Shown here in pieces: positions 1-14,800 of a stretch of DNA of 64,000 nucleotides; within the stretch, counting starts at the first letter, position 1; every line of letters starts with the position of its first letter. Position numbers and translations under genes: made by a program. A model generated the notes under the pieces. The model was given only the letters and a program-made list of their open reading frames with translations. It did not search any database and was not told the DNA's origin. This stretch comes from Balanoglossus misakiensis (Eukaryota; Hemichordata), in assembly GCA_040954595.2 (NCBI GenBank), contig CM082586.2, forward strand, positions 3,596,001-3,660,000. Reading direction: 5' to 3'.

Positions 1-7
1 TTCTCAG

Positions 8-1752
8 ATCTGTGCCTCCGTAAGGCGGAAAGTCTGTACAACTTCGCTCATAGCAACCCAGGAAGATACACACCTATGAACGCCAATGGGATTTCCTATT
101 ACATGTAAGCAAAGGGTGTCATTTTCACGCTCTTGTATCTGGGATGAAAACGTCAACAGCGAAATAAGCTTCATTCTGAAAATGTTATATGATCTGGATA
201 TGTGACTGTGAATGCCTACTTTCGATATGTTAACTTTGATCACCATATTAATAGTGTATTCAAAGATGTTGTCACCAGGACAACAACTATTTCAAATTTA
301 TATCACTTTAGATCACTCCGGTTTCACGACGAACTGGCGTGGGCCTCGCTCTGGCTGTACCTCGCCACCGGAAGTCAAGAATACCTGTCACGTGCCGGCG
401 AAGCCATCGACGTCATGGAAACGTTCGATGGCGACGAACTGTACATCAACACCGCCGTCAAGATGTTCAAGACGAACGCTTTCGCACTGAAAGCCAAGGC
501 ATTTGCGTTCAGTTGGAACGACAAACGCCCGGGTGTCCAAGTATGCAGTTTCTTCGTCTCTGAAAAGTCATATTCCATGACTTGTATAATTCTGCCAAAA
601 TGTTGTTAGTTTAATTAAAAATTGGAAGATTTTTGGTATTTTGCAAAGTACCAAGAGCAGAAAATCCATAGTAAACATGGGAAGGTAAGACAGGGCATGC
701 GCGTGTGGAACCTTAGCAACCAAGACGTGCATCGGATATTCCAATATAACCTCAAAATGCCACTCCCTCTCTTACAGTTACTTCTGTATAAAGTGACGAA
801 AGACAAGATAAGCAAGAAAAAGGTCGACAAGTTCATTGATACGTGGATGAAGGATCTACCGCGTGCCCCAGGTGGCCTAAGTGTCAGACCCCAGCTTGTA
901 TGGGGCAGCAATGGAATCGCCGGTAAGAGTTTTCGTCGGTTTTGCAAGGAAACTAGCAACAGTATATAGAATAGTTTGTGAGGTTCGTGACAACATATAA
1001 TCGCAAATTCCTTAATCAAAATTGTTTATACAAGAATGTAACCTTCTATCTTTCAGCGAACGTTGCCTTCCTTGCACTGGTGGCGGAGGAATACGGACTG
1101 AGCAGCGGTAGTACGGCGGCGGATCGCTTCGAATTTGCGAAGCAGCAGATCCACTACATCTTGGGAGACGGCGCCGGACACAGCTTCATGGTCGGATTCG
1201 GTGAAAACCCACCAACCCATCCACATCACAGAGGAAGGTGAAACATGCACAGTATGTTTGACAAATGTTTTATCTTATAGGCAAAAATCTTTAGGATCAC
1301 TAATTTCTGATTTGATTTCTCCAGTACATGTCCAGCGGGTGCACCTTGCGGTTGGAAGACTTACAGAAATCTGGGACCACCCAACGCCAATGAACTGACA
1401 GGTGCCGTGGTTGGTGGACCGGACGACCAGGGACATTGGGATGACAACAGAGCTAATTATGTATGCAACGAAGTAACGACATACTACAATTCTGGCTTCC
1501 AGTCGGCCGTTGCAGGTGAGGATAATCAGTCGCCAATGGCTACTTTGCTGAAGTCGATAACACTATGAATTGTGGACAGAATCACATCTCATGTGACCCA
1601 CCTTGTGGGTACATGTATACAACTATGTAACAGAGGCAAGTGAGTTAAAAGGATTATGTGTACCCAGGACAGGCGGTATAGCAGATGCTCAGATTAATAC
1701 AGGATCCTTTCCTTTCCTTCCAGGTCTGTTGCATCACCAGCTTGCAGGATGA
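8..1752 (+). CDS. GH9 endoglucanase (cellulase), copy A, 5'-truncated by window edge
   Basis: Glycoside hydrolase family 9 enzyme, expected to cut internal beta-1,4-glucan bonds after secretion. Exons read as 8-104, 312-540, 778-922, 1057-1237, 1325-1515 and 1724-1752 with GT-AG borders and continuous phase. The protein contains DELAWASLWLYLATGS, the His motif HPHHR with the preceding GDGAGHSFMVGFG, and the catalytic-Glu signature in WDDNRANYVCNEVTTYYNS. It ends AGLLHHQLAG and stop. The Asp pair of the DAGD motif lies in exons outside the window. The last four exons have exactly the same lengths as copy B, so this is a tandem duplicate. Relative to B, exon 312-540 is 21 bp longer and exon 8-104 is 18 bp shorter, both in frame. 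No frameshift or lost catalytic residue is seen in the visible part. Confidence 0.9.
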
Positions 1753-1844
1753 GACACCATCAACAACAATAACGACAACAACAACAAAATCACTGCATGA
1801 CTTGCAAATAATTTTGAAACTTACGGAATTTGTATTCATAGATA

Positions 1845-1850
1845 AATAAA
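1845..1850 (+). promoter_or_regulatory. poly(A) signal AATAAA of cellulase copy A
   Basis: Canonical AATAAA about 93 bp after the stop codon of copy A, in AT-rich sequence. It fits the end of that transcript. Confidence 0.6.
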
Positions 1851-2694
1851 CACAGATACACCACATGACAATTATGCGACACGAATTTGCATCCTTAGTA
1901 TTTCACAACCTTATCCTTTGACAGAGGCTAACGTCCCTATATGCATGATTTAATAGTTTTAGAGTAAGTTTTCAGTTTTGTTGCATTTCAGTAATTTGTG
2001 TATACCGTTAACCGGTTTTTACTTCGGTAAATCTTGCCATTATTAAATTTCCATTGAAGCAATATTTTTCGTGTATTGTCGAGTTTATATCACACATACG
2101 ACCGCACAAATATTAGTTTATGTGATTATACGTACTACGAACATTTTATGTTTCACGCATTGTACCTCATCACATTTTGACATGGGGTTTTCAGGACTTG
2201 CTTTGTGTAAAAAATCACAAGGTTTCTCAGATGGCGCTGCGTGTTACCTGCACGTTTTTATACTGCGCAGGGAGTACCCTCAAACCATTGATTGTCATAA
2301 AACCGACTTCTGAACTTTATTTTGTGGTCAGTATAATCAAAACCGGAAATTGAATATTCTAATATAAGGGAAAAACTCTTGGGGACTGTATTAAAACGTC
2401 ATATGGTAACCATACACTCAAAATGTGTGGTGACAGGTGCGCGCACGATATATTTAAAGATGATTAAATGCTCCTCAAAGAAATATGAGTTCACAAAGAA
2501 ATGACACATATCGTCAAAAAGGACGTCATTATACACACGTTTCAGCAAAAGTTTAATTACTTTACGTAATATCAGACATATGGTAATTATTTTGAATCAT
2601 TTTAGTGAACGATATTGATATGAAGTCACCAACATACTTTATTTTGGACATGATATGTTTTTCAATTATTACCTTTTCAAATACTCGGGAAAGT
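1851..2694. other. intergenic / upstream region of cellulase copy B
   Basis: AT-rich DNA between the two cellulase genes. The open frame at 2071-2313 has no recognisable protein signal or splice partner. Nothing else supported; it presumably carries the upstream control region of copy B. Confidence 0.4.
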
Positions 2695-2702
2695 GTATAA
2701 AA
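2695..2702 (+). promoter_or_regulatory. TATA box of cellulase copy B
   Basis: TATAAAAG lies 95 bp before the chosen ATG. A start site near 2724 (the CACAG sequence about 28 bp downstream) would give a short 5' UTR of about 65 bp. A strong TATA box fits a highly expressed digestive-gland gene; that expression is inference. Confidence 0.55.
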
Positions 2703-2789
2703 GAGAGCTCGCGGAAGTTTTAACCACAGTTTGCTTGAGTAAGCGTGTGGACGTCGCTCAAACCAAGTCTTGTGTCAGCTTGTATCAAG

Positions 2790-6408
<3,619 letters not shown>

Positions 6409-6606
6409 AGAGAAGACCATGTGCATTGCAAAAGTGACTGGTATTTTGGACATCGAACAGTACTGCCACGAATGGCATTCTGAATTCTAACAGGATGTTA
6501 CTACTCACCGTGTGAAACTTATTTCTTGCATTTCATTTTGATCAACTGCGTGTTGTGGTGTTAAATTGGGCCGTTCTGTACCGCATGCAACTGCAATCAG
6601 ATACAT

Positions 6607-6612
6607 ATTAAA
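6607..6612 (+). promoter_or_regulatory. poly(A) signal ATTAAA of cellulase copy B
   Basis: The common variant signal ATTAAA, about 200 bp after the stop of copy B. Confidence 0.5.
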
Positions 6613-6660
6613 TAGATGAAATACAGTTACTACTGAATCATTGCAAAACTGCCTTGTTTC

Positions 6661-6730
6661 ATTCATTCATACACTCATACACATACATAGATACATACAT
6701 AGATACATACACACATAGATACATACATGT
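6661..6730. repeat. CATA/GATA microsatellite
   Basis: Imperfect array of ATACATAC and CATAGATA units just past the cellulase B transcript end. Confidence 0.85.
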
Positions 6731-8440
6731 GGACGTGTGTTCACTGGTGTATAAAGTTTGTGTATGCTAATGCCCAGAAAAAGTTGACATGCCAAGTAAA
6801 ATAACCGAATGGATGACAGAAAATGCAAAGTTTTGTTCCACTTTATTAAATCAAAGCTCTTGTTAGAAAACGCTCGCGTTATTTATTGCACTACTTACAC
6901 TCATTTTTAGTTTTCTTGTCCTTTCATTTTTTTTGTTCAATTTGTTTCAATGTAACTGAATATGCATTGAAGCAATTGACGTCAAATTGTGCAAAGTATA
7001 GGATCTTACATGCTTATTTTAACAGCATGTATTCGAGAGAATATCCAAAATAGTTGTTATATTATTCTATCACTGGTATTGGTTTGTTTAAAATTTAAAA
7101 AATCGAATTTGACATGTGCAAAAATATTTAATTTTAAATAATGTATAGTAGAAATGCTTCACTTTTCTTGAGAAAAAATCTAAAGGATGACTATAGCACA
7201 TGCCATCATCCTAAAATCTCACGATTATACTAACTTCTGTTTCATGCCCCAAGTATCAAGGCACATGCCAACTAGTTAAGTTAATACTAAAATTGAGTTG
7301 TCTTTTTCTCATGGTTTTTCAGTAAAGTTTAAATATTAAACAAAAGTACAAAATATGAAAGTAGTCTCATTTAAGCAATTGTTAATTTTACAATACTAGA
7401 GAAACAATCCCATGGATTTCCTACATCTAGTAGAGTAATAAAAAAATCACCAAGGCCATGTCTGTTATCTGTAGATAAATAGGATATCAACAGATCATGA
7501 CCTTGTAGCGAAAAAGTGGAGTGATATAAAAGATATTCTTTTCGTGAGAGGAACTATTCTATGTGTGAGGAAAACGGTTTCTTTGAAGTCTTCTGTGAGT
7601 GAGAAGATTGACCCTAATTCTCGAATATCTACACCTAAACTAATTAGGAATTCTTGGCTCTATGCTCGCTTACTTACAAAGATACACAGCGCGTGACATG
7701 TCTCAGAACGTTTTTCTAAATTTCAGTGTTTTTCCCCCCTCAAATTTCGTTCTGCTCTATCCTGCAAGTCCACTAGTTCAAGGCAGTAATGAAGAAATAT
7801 TTTCACCAGCTCCAGTTTTATACATCACTAGCGAGAAGAGGCGACAGAAAGGTTATCAAGTGGTGCAAGTAGTATATTCGGTGTCCAGCCAATCATTGTT
7901 TATCTGTTTGCGCGCACGTGTGTTAAGTACCGAGTATCCGTGCCATGGGCGGGATGAACTACTTCGCATACGGGACATCTGAGGTCACGACCTTCAGTCA
8001 TCTCCTTCCGCTTCCCCTTGACCTTCATCATGTGCTTCCGGTTCAACTTCTGTCAGCGAAACACAAAACAGTATTTCAGTCAACAGCCATTTTCTGACAA
8101 TAATGCGTTGATATGCACGATCGAAACAATCACATTAACCAGGACTGGTTTGCCAAGATCTTCGTAAGGTCTAACAAAATTGCACACAGTCACACAGCAA
8201 AACATATAGTATATGCATTCAAAGACACTGTTAATTGTATAAAAGAGAGACAGAGAGATAGAAAAATTAGTGACAGTGGACAAGAGAGATCAGTAGAAAT
8301 AAACGTCGAAATACACTCACAAAGACCAGATCTAAAATAAGGAAGAGACAATATGCAACATAAAAGAAATAATAGTAAACAGGAAAGACACACATTGAAT
8401 AGTTGACATTTGTTTAAAGAAGATAAGTTACAATACTGAA
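6731..8440. other. AT-rich intergenic region between convergent genes
   Basis: No coding signal seen on either strand. The open frame at 7662-7982 looks like chance: low-complexity composition, no splice context and no family resemblance. Confidence 0.5.
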
Positions 8441-8446
8441 TTTATT
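8441..8446 (-). promoter_or_regulatory. poly(A) signal AATAAA of the twitchin-like gene
   Basis: TTTATT on the plus strand reads AATAAA on the minus strand, about 240 bp beyond the TAG at 8682-8684. It is the first clear signal downstream and probably ends the giant transcript. Confidence 0.5.
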
Positions 8447-8681
8447 AATGTACAGATATAGTCAGTGGTTGTCATGACATTTCAATGTTTTTTGACAATA
8501 AGTAATAGACACATATGTTTGTCATAAATCTGTATGCGATATTATATTAAACATTGACAGTTTAAGAAGAAATCTGTAGGATAGACAAGAGATGTTAATT
8601 CCTAAACAGATAGAGAAGAGTGTGTTAACGGTTGTTATGGCAAAATTGCCTGAAACTGTTCTACTTTGTGAACCTTTTTTG

Positions 8682-8842
8682 CTATTGCGAGTCTTCTGTG
8701 CTCGTCTTTTTTGCAGCAAGTCCCTTTCTAGCTTTGAAGCCTTTAAATTGTGCTTGGATTTTGAGGGCTGCCTTTTCCGTTTCTGGGTCATCTAAATCGA
8801 TGTCTATCTCTTCTTCTTCTGGCTTCGCTGGTGGCGGCGTTT
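8682..8842 (-). CDS. Terminal exon: IQ module 7 and stop codon
   Basis: Begins ETPPPAKPEEEE, then the acidic segment IDIDLDDPETEKAA, then the IQ motif KIQAQFKGFKARKG, and ends TSTEDSQ with TAG. Acceptor on the minus strand is cggtctag. The acidic-plus-IQ arrangement is that of PEP-19/neurogranin/Igloo calmodulin-binding proteins; calmodulin binding is inferred. Confidence 0.88.
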
Positions 8843-11800
8843 CTAGACCGTGGAATTTGGAAAGAAACGTTGTTGAACATGGATTCAAAACTCGTAGGAA
8901 GCTCAAGCAATCGATTTGCAGAGGTTCAAGTAGAATACACACAGGCAGAAGGATCTCGACTGACAGAGGAAACAAATCGAAAATGTACACACAAAATGTA
9001 CGCAAGTGCACACACTTCTAATCTTTGATTAGTTTGAAATGAGCTTCGACATCTGAACATCCTTAAATGACACACTGTGTCGAAAACGAGGAAACGTCAC
9101 ACAGCAATACAAGAGTCAACGTAACAAAATATAAAAATCGTTCGTGCTGTTTATCAGGGACCTGTGCAGATGAAGACAAATTCAAAGAATATTAATCCTA
9201 GAAGTGCTTATACACCATTCAGTGGATATGGATTGTACTGGTGTCATTTGGCGGTTACAACTAAGGTCAGGTGCCGTAAGGGGGGTACTATGCAACGCAC
9301 AAAACTCAACCTTTTATCGCTTGTTTTTCCTCTGATTTTTCTGCCTTTTTGGCGGCAAATCCTTTCCTCGCTTTGAGTCCTTTAAATTGTGCCTGTATCT
9401 TGAGGGCGGCTTTTTCTGTTTCCGGGTCATCTAAGTCTATATCTATTTCTTCCTCTGCTGATTTCGCATCTTCTAGAATTACAAATTGTGTTTTGCGATA
9501 AGCGACTTCTTTACACGAGTGGTTGGACACTCTCAACATAAAAGACTTGTCGAACCCATGACGTTAACATGGGTATTGAGAATCATAGAACCTGAACAAA
9601 AAACCATGCAGTCAACGACATACACACGGTCCAAAAAAATGACACACAAAAAAACAGACAGAAGGAAAATTAAAAAAAAAGAAAAAAAAGTACCCTGGGA
9701 ATTGACGATAGAACGTAAAAAAAAAATAGAAAATAAAAAAGACAAAAAGTCAAAAAGCAAAGTTTTCTGTTTAACCTTTTGATTGTTTTTCTTCGGCGGA
9801 CGACTTTTCAGCCTTCTTGGCTGCAAAGCCCTTTCTCGCCTTCAGTCCTTTAAACTGTGCCTGTATCTTGAGGGCTGCCTTTTCAGTTTCGGGGTCATCT
9901 AAGTCTATGTCAATTTCCTCCTCTGGCGCGGCGGGTGCTTTTGCTGGTTCTACAATGTCAAATGGGGGAAGGGGAGTATTTGAGAAGAATGATTAGAGGT
10001 GTGGACAACAGAACTTGAAGCCAAGCTTGGTAGTTCTGTAGGTTCATGAAGTTGTGCCTGTGTGCTATTCATCAACCATTACAACGTCGCATTAAAGGAA
10101 CCAAAAAAGGAGAAAAAACGTACAGAGTGCCACACCACACGTGAAAAAAAAACGATATCATCAACACACACACACTGGAGGACTGGGAAGGGCTTGGGGC
10201 TGTGCTGGTGCTAGGTAAATGCGCCAAGGTTTGATGGTTGGGAGAAAACGACTAGGTCTGTGAGCTTGACCTTGTTGTTTGTTTGGCTGTTCTGCTTGCG
10301 GTTTGCTTTGCTGCTCAGTGGGTGTGGCGGCCGCCTTCTTGGCCGCAAAACCTTTCCGAGCTTTCAGCCCTTTAAACTGGGCCTGTATCTTCAGCGCTGC
10401 CTTTTCTGTTTCCGGGTCATCGAGATCTATATCGATCTCTTCCTCTTCTGGAGCTGTTGCTGGTGGTTCTATGGTCATATATGGGGGGACATATTGTTTG
10501 AGAGAATGTATCCGGGCAGGACATGACAAGAACAGGTCGTTTGTAAAGACGTAATTTTAGGGGTAACATGTGACTTAAACACTGTTTTGGTCACAATACA
10601 AGATTCTATATACACTCAACAATCACACAAAGGAGGACGTTTCTGTCACATACAATCTAAACGAAGAGAGAGGGAGATAAAATTCAAACTTCGAAACACC
10701 TTTTGGTTTTTCTTCTTTTGTATGTTTTCGTGCCATCATGCCTTTGAAGCTAGCCTGGATTTTCACGGCTGCTTTCTCGACATCTGGGTCATCCAGGTCT
10801 ATATCGATTTCTTCATCATCCTCCTTCTTCACTTCTGCAAGGCGACATATTATTGCATTTCGTTCTTAGTCAAAACAGAGTATTATTACTGTTATTATTG
10901 TTATCTTGCCCACACGCGCAAGACATCTTTTAAGTTTTTAGACAAGAACGGTCGTACATGCAAGTAAGCTTCGGTAGTTTGGTGTTTTCACACAGACAAC
11001 CTGAGTTGTAAGTAACTTCTTCTAAACACAAATAACATCCCTGGTGGTTACCATAGTTATCGGCAGTCAGATGTTACTCTGGGTTACCATGTGATCAAAA
11101 CACACTGTTGCAACAACAACCAGACTGTCTCCATTAGCAGAATCTATACGTGAAACTTATTAAAATGGTTATCACAGCATATTTATGCGTCGATCTGATG
11201 TTAAAACCGCAAACTTAGCACACAAGGGCACCAACTGTGTCCCTACACACAGAAAAAGTATTAACATATTAAACAAATTTTATATAAGAGATGGTTCCTT
11301 TCCAATCCACGATGCTGTCTTCTTGCGTCAACAAAATTGCCAACATTGACGTCAGTTTGGTCATTTTTTGTTTGTACTACATCTTGAATATTATTCCCAA
11401 AATATAACCAATGCATGTGTTGACATTGTTCTCAGTCATGTATCAAGTCACCTCCCCCAATTTCGAAAGTTTGACTAACATTTTCATCACATCATTTTTA
11501 GACCACAACTTCAAGATGAATGTATCCCCGTGATAACATGAGGCAGTTTGGCTTTGAAACGAAACTCATTCAAGTGAAGGGAGGGAGTATTGGGGTACTG
11601 ATGCTTCTGAACATTTATCACGGGGAAGATAACGACCAAAATGGCGTCAAAATATGGCAACTTGACTAGTTAAAGAGAAGAGAAATTATGGTTAGATAGA
11701 AAGTGTTTGACTATAACACAGAAGATCAAACGCTAAATGACAGAAGGAAAGGGATATTGCGCTGTAGTGTAATTAAATGTCACTAAGGTAATACCTAAGC

Positions 11801-14800
11801 TTATAGCATTAATAGAACATAAATAAGAAAAGAAAATGAAAACAAACTTATATAAGTCAATTATTATAAAGGATAGAGAAAGAACGTAAACCACATCCAG
11901 ATTGCGAGCGACAGAGAAAGAGAGATAAAGATAGGGAGAGACAAAGAGAAATCATGGTTTTAAAAGTTAAAGGTTGGAAGAAGGTTTAGTACAGGTGACA
12001 GACAGACAGAAACTGTAAAGAATATGCAAAATGAGGAAACATACCTTTTCTTTCTTCAACTGTTTCTTCGACAGTTTCTTTCGTCACGGTTCTGCTTCGC
12101 CTCTCGCGTCTGGTTCCACTGCTGCTCTCTTCAGTGTGTGACGATTCTGCGAGGTCGAAAAGAATAGAACACGCATTAGACCTGTGGTCTGTTATGCTAT
12201 CATGGCCTCTAATCTTGGTCTTCTTCAATTATGGTCCATGCATTTCGTCCAATGGTGGTATTCAGTACAGCGATTTTTGTTTACCAAATCGTTCGAAAAC
12301 AAGCTGGAGAAAATTTATTAGGAAGGAAAAATACTTCACAGCAGATAACAACTTGGAAACTTTGCATGGTTAAATTGTACTTTACAATTATTGAGTAAGA
12401 ATGAAACAAGAGTAGTTATCAGGCGAATAAGAACAAAAATGTTAAAATGTCCTGAAAAGGAAACTAAGTAGTAAAAGATGTCTTGTCATTCACTTGTGTG
12501 TTAAAGACAACATGAACCATAAAGTAGAATGCTAGATATTAAATGAAGGTCAAATGGCACTTGCATTGGTTGTTGTTGTTGTTTTTAAAGTGGTCAATTT
12601 CCGATCAACCAGCGACCAAGTATGGATTATGTAACTTTAATATGTTGATGAGAATAAGTACCGGCTAAATTGAGAGATTTGTTGAGATTAGTGGTATCAA
12701 TTGACACGGTAGCTATGGAAACCTTTTTGTTCCTTAAAAGCTCTCCTGGTCTTCAGTCCTTTGAATCCTGCCTGGATTTTAACAGCGGCTTTTGCGACTT
12801 CCGGATCATCCAAGTCAATATCAATTTCTTCCTCTTCCGTGTGCGTGACCTTGACTGGCAAGTCCAAAATTGTTCAAACATACACAAAAATGTCAAGTTG
12901 TGCCTAGCTACTGTTGACTTAATAGCCTACAAGTTTGTCGATATTTTACAATTTAAACATCACCTCTTCAGCACTGCTCACAATTTATTTTACTTTCCAA
13001 ACACTTACAGTGCATAAGTCCATTACAATGTTGGGCAGACGGCCATGTTTACCTTTACTTAAGAAAACATCTCTTTTAACCCTTTCACCGCCATGGTTCA
13101 GTCCAAACCCATTGTTTTCTATGGTACGGTCGGCCCTCTAAAAAGCGAAATGGGGGTGAAAGGGTTAAGCCACTAATGAGAAAATCATGAATCTTGAGAA
13201 CCCTTACCTTCTGTGTGACGTTCTTTCTTCCTGGACGCAAATCCTCTAAATCCAGCTTGAATTTTCCGTGCCGCTTCCCTTGCCTCGTCCGAGTCGAGAT
13301 CGATTCCCATGCGAGCCTTCACCCGTGGATCAACGGCTACAAAAAGAGTGGTTTATACATTGAAGGAAATTTATACAATGTTGAAGGAACAGGACAGTTG
13401 TACATGCTGAAATATATTGCATGGCCGATCACTGAAGTTTTCCCACATAAGCTAGTTATATAAGCGTAGTCATTAGATTATCAAGATATTTTCTGCACGA
13501 ATTTGAATTCATGTCTGTATGTTTGGTATAGACAAAGCATGAGAATGACAGCCAACTATCGTACACGTATATTTCGCGCTTTGTAGAGGAGACCGACACA
13601 TGATGATAATAAGAGACACAATCCAATGCTTTGGGCGATAGTGCAAAGATTTCTGCATACCATCAATTTGGACAGCACATTCGGTGACATCTTCTCCTTG
13701 GCTATTTTTGGCAAAGCAGGCATATCTACCGGCATATTCCGGCGACACGTGGTCCATTTCCAGGGAGCACATTCCAAGGGTGTTGCCGATTCTAAAGCGG
13801 TCGTCACCGGGAGTTATATCGTTACCGTTGAACATCCACGATACCTTCATGAATAATACGAAATGATACGGTTATTATTCCTCTCATGTTAGTAAGTTTC
13901 GTGTCTGAATTCCAAACCAAAGAACAAGCACTCACCTTCGGCTCAGGACGGCCAGTGACGATGCAGGAAAGCTTGGCACTGTCGCCGATTTGAATTCTTC
14001 TAGTACGAAGTATGAAGGTAAATCTTGGAGCCGCGTCTGGTTCCTTCTCGATCTTGAACTCCTTTTCTTTCCTGTGGCAACGAAACAGAGACATCAACGC
14101 AACAGAAAATACAGTATGCACCACCCATTGCAGCTAATTTGCCTTTAAGAAGTACTAGTAGTTCCCAACATAAAATATAGCAGGGTACCGGGAATTGTCT
14201 GTTAAGAACCTAGATGTCTATATAGTCAGCTGCTGACAGATACTTGTTTGAATACTCACCGCACTGGTCTGTTATACTGTATTCTCTTGCTAAGGTCAAC
14301 TGCAAGAAGAGATGTGAAACAATGGTCAGACAGCAACACGGTGTGTTTAATATGTCGGTCGTACATCGGTTGTTTGTCTTTGAGGATAGATGTTTAAAGT
14401 ATAGTTTGGACAAGACAAGATCTTAATGAAGTTACATGTAAGTGATACAGGCTAGCTCTTATGGTTTTTGGACTACACTTACTGATGACGTTCAATTTGG
14501 CTGTTCCACGGATCGAACCATACGAATTCTCAGCTCGTACTTCATATTCGCCGCCATCTTCTTCCAGGCATCTGGCGATCTGTAGTTTGTAGTCGATGTC
14601 GTCATATTTTGACTTGTACTTGATGCTTTGTAGAAGTTCCTTACCATCTCTGTACCTGTGGACGATCGTGGAGGGTTGTGTTATCGGACTTTGATGTGCG
14701 AGTCAAGGAAGTACCATTTAATGAAGGGCTATAGAACAGACAATTTCTATACAGAAGCAGTTGGATAAACCTTTGGGACTCATAGACATTTTTACTGAAG

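Noticed and set aside
2745-2789. upstream extension of the cellulase B reading frame
   Set aside because: Position 2745 is GTG, not ATG. The first ATG in frame (2790) directly begins a signal peptide.
10161-10529. 122-codon minus-strand frame starting at an ATG at 10529 as an independent IQ gene
   Set aside because: The frame before 10468 is intron with an acceptor (accatag) at the exon edge, and the exon fits phase 1-1 with its neighbours. Kept as an exon; the readthrough 3' end is only noted as an alternative.
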